DNA of 11,169 nucleotides, from assembly GCA_964434235.1 (NCBI GenBank), contig CAYSUN010000040.1, positions 1-11,169 on the forward strand, given 5' to 3'. Under the pieces are notes generated by a model. That model was given only the letters and a program-made list of their open reading frames with translations. It did no database searches and was not told the origin of the DNA. The position numbers were made by a program, and so were the translations under genes. Shown here piece after piece: positions 11,123 to 11,169 of this stretch. The number at the start of each line of letters is the position of its first letter. Positions within the stretch are counted from its first letter, which is position 1. Source of the stretch: JABMRF01 sp964434235 (GTDB lineage: Bacteria; Patescibacteriota; Patescibacteriia; UBA11705; JABHMO01).

Positions 11123-11163
11123 CCAACAACTTTGGACAGTAAATCAACAAATAAAGTAGTTGG
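11123..11163. repeat. Inverted repeat at the window edge
   Basis: CCAACAACTTT (11123-11133) pairs with AAAGTAGTTGG (11153-11163) with a single mismatch and a 19-nt loop. It may belong to the terminator or regulatory region of a gene beyond the right edge. No gene is visible in 11074-11169. Confidence 0.4.
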
Positions 11164-11169
11164 AATAAA

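Overview
The window looks like a fragment of a small, AT-rich genome of the Candidate Phyla Radiation (Patescibacteria) type. The grounds are short intergenic gaps, a stand-alone GlmU pyrophosphorylase domain, an endonuclease Q homologue, a tiny Lys/Ala/Pro histone-tail-like protein, several unrecognised membrane-anchored methyltransferase-like proteins, and a diversity-generating retroelement (DGR), a system known to be frequent in that lineage. UGA is used as a stop (for example in the ATP-grasp gene), so the code is not the UGA=Gly variant. The lineage call is inference from content, not from a phylogeny.

Layout. 1-553: 3' end of 23S rRNA, then 5S rRNA with an extended precursor stem and T-tract. 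554-996: a second terminator-like hairpin, a structured tract with a perfect inverted repeat, then AT-rich spacer. 997-5286: a complete DGR made of two target genes (1149-2018; 2480-3343), each ending in a 125-bp variable repeat (VR1, VR2) and each with its own promoter, structured leader and 3' hairpin terminators; a template repeat (TR, 3742-3866) inside what looks like an independent structured RNA (about 3494-3912); an Avd-like accessory gene on the minus strand; and a DGR-type reverse transcriptase on the plus strand whose start codon overlaps the avd start codon. 5307-8304: a tightly packed plus-strand run right behind the RT (DUF192 lipoprotein, membrane methyltransferase-like protein, NTP transferase, endonuclease Q), closed by a bidirectional terminator. 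8355-10506: minus-strand genes (histone-tail-like protein; ATP-grasp ligase overlapping a second membrane methyltransferase-like gene). 10556-11073: tRNA-Ala(UGC) on the minus strand, with at least two further copies of its 3' end plus terminator arranged as a tandem array that contains a 100-N assembly gap.

How the DGR parts fit. TR and the two VRs align over 125 bp without gaps. VR1 differs from TR at 16 positions, 15 of them TR adenines; VR2 differs at 20, 19 of them TR adenines. This is the signature of adenine-specific mutagenic homing: TR RNA is copied by the error-prone RT (with Avd), and the cDNA replaces VR, diversifying the C-terminal residues of the two target proteins. The targets have different N-terminal segments of about 58 residues fused to a nearly identical body, show no signal peptide, and are visibly GC-richer than their neighbours. 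A decayed 5' fragment of an endonuclease Q gene lies between the targets, suggesting past rearrangement with the locus that now starts at 7030.
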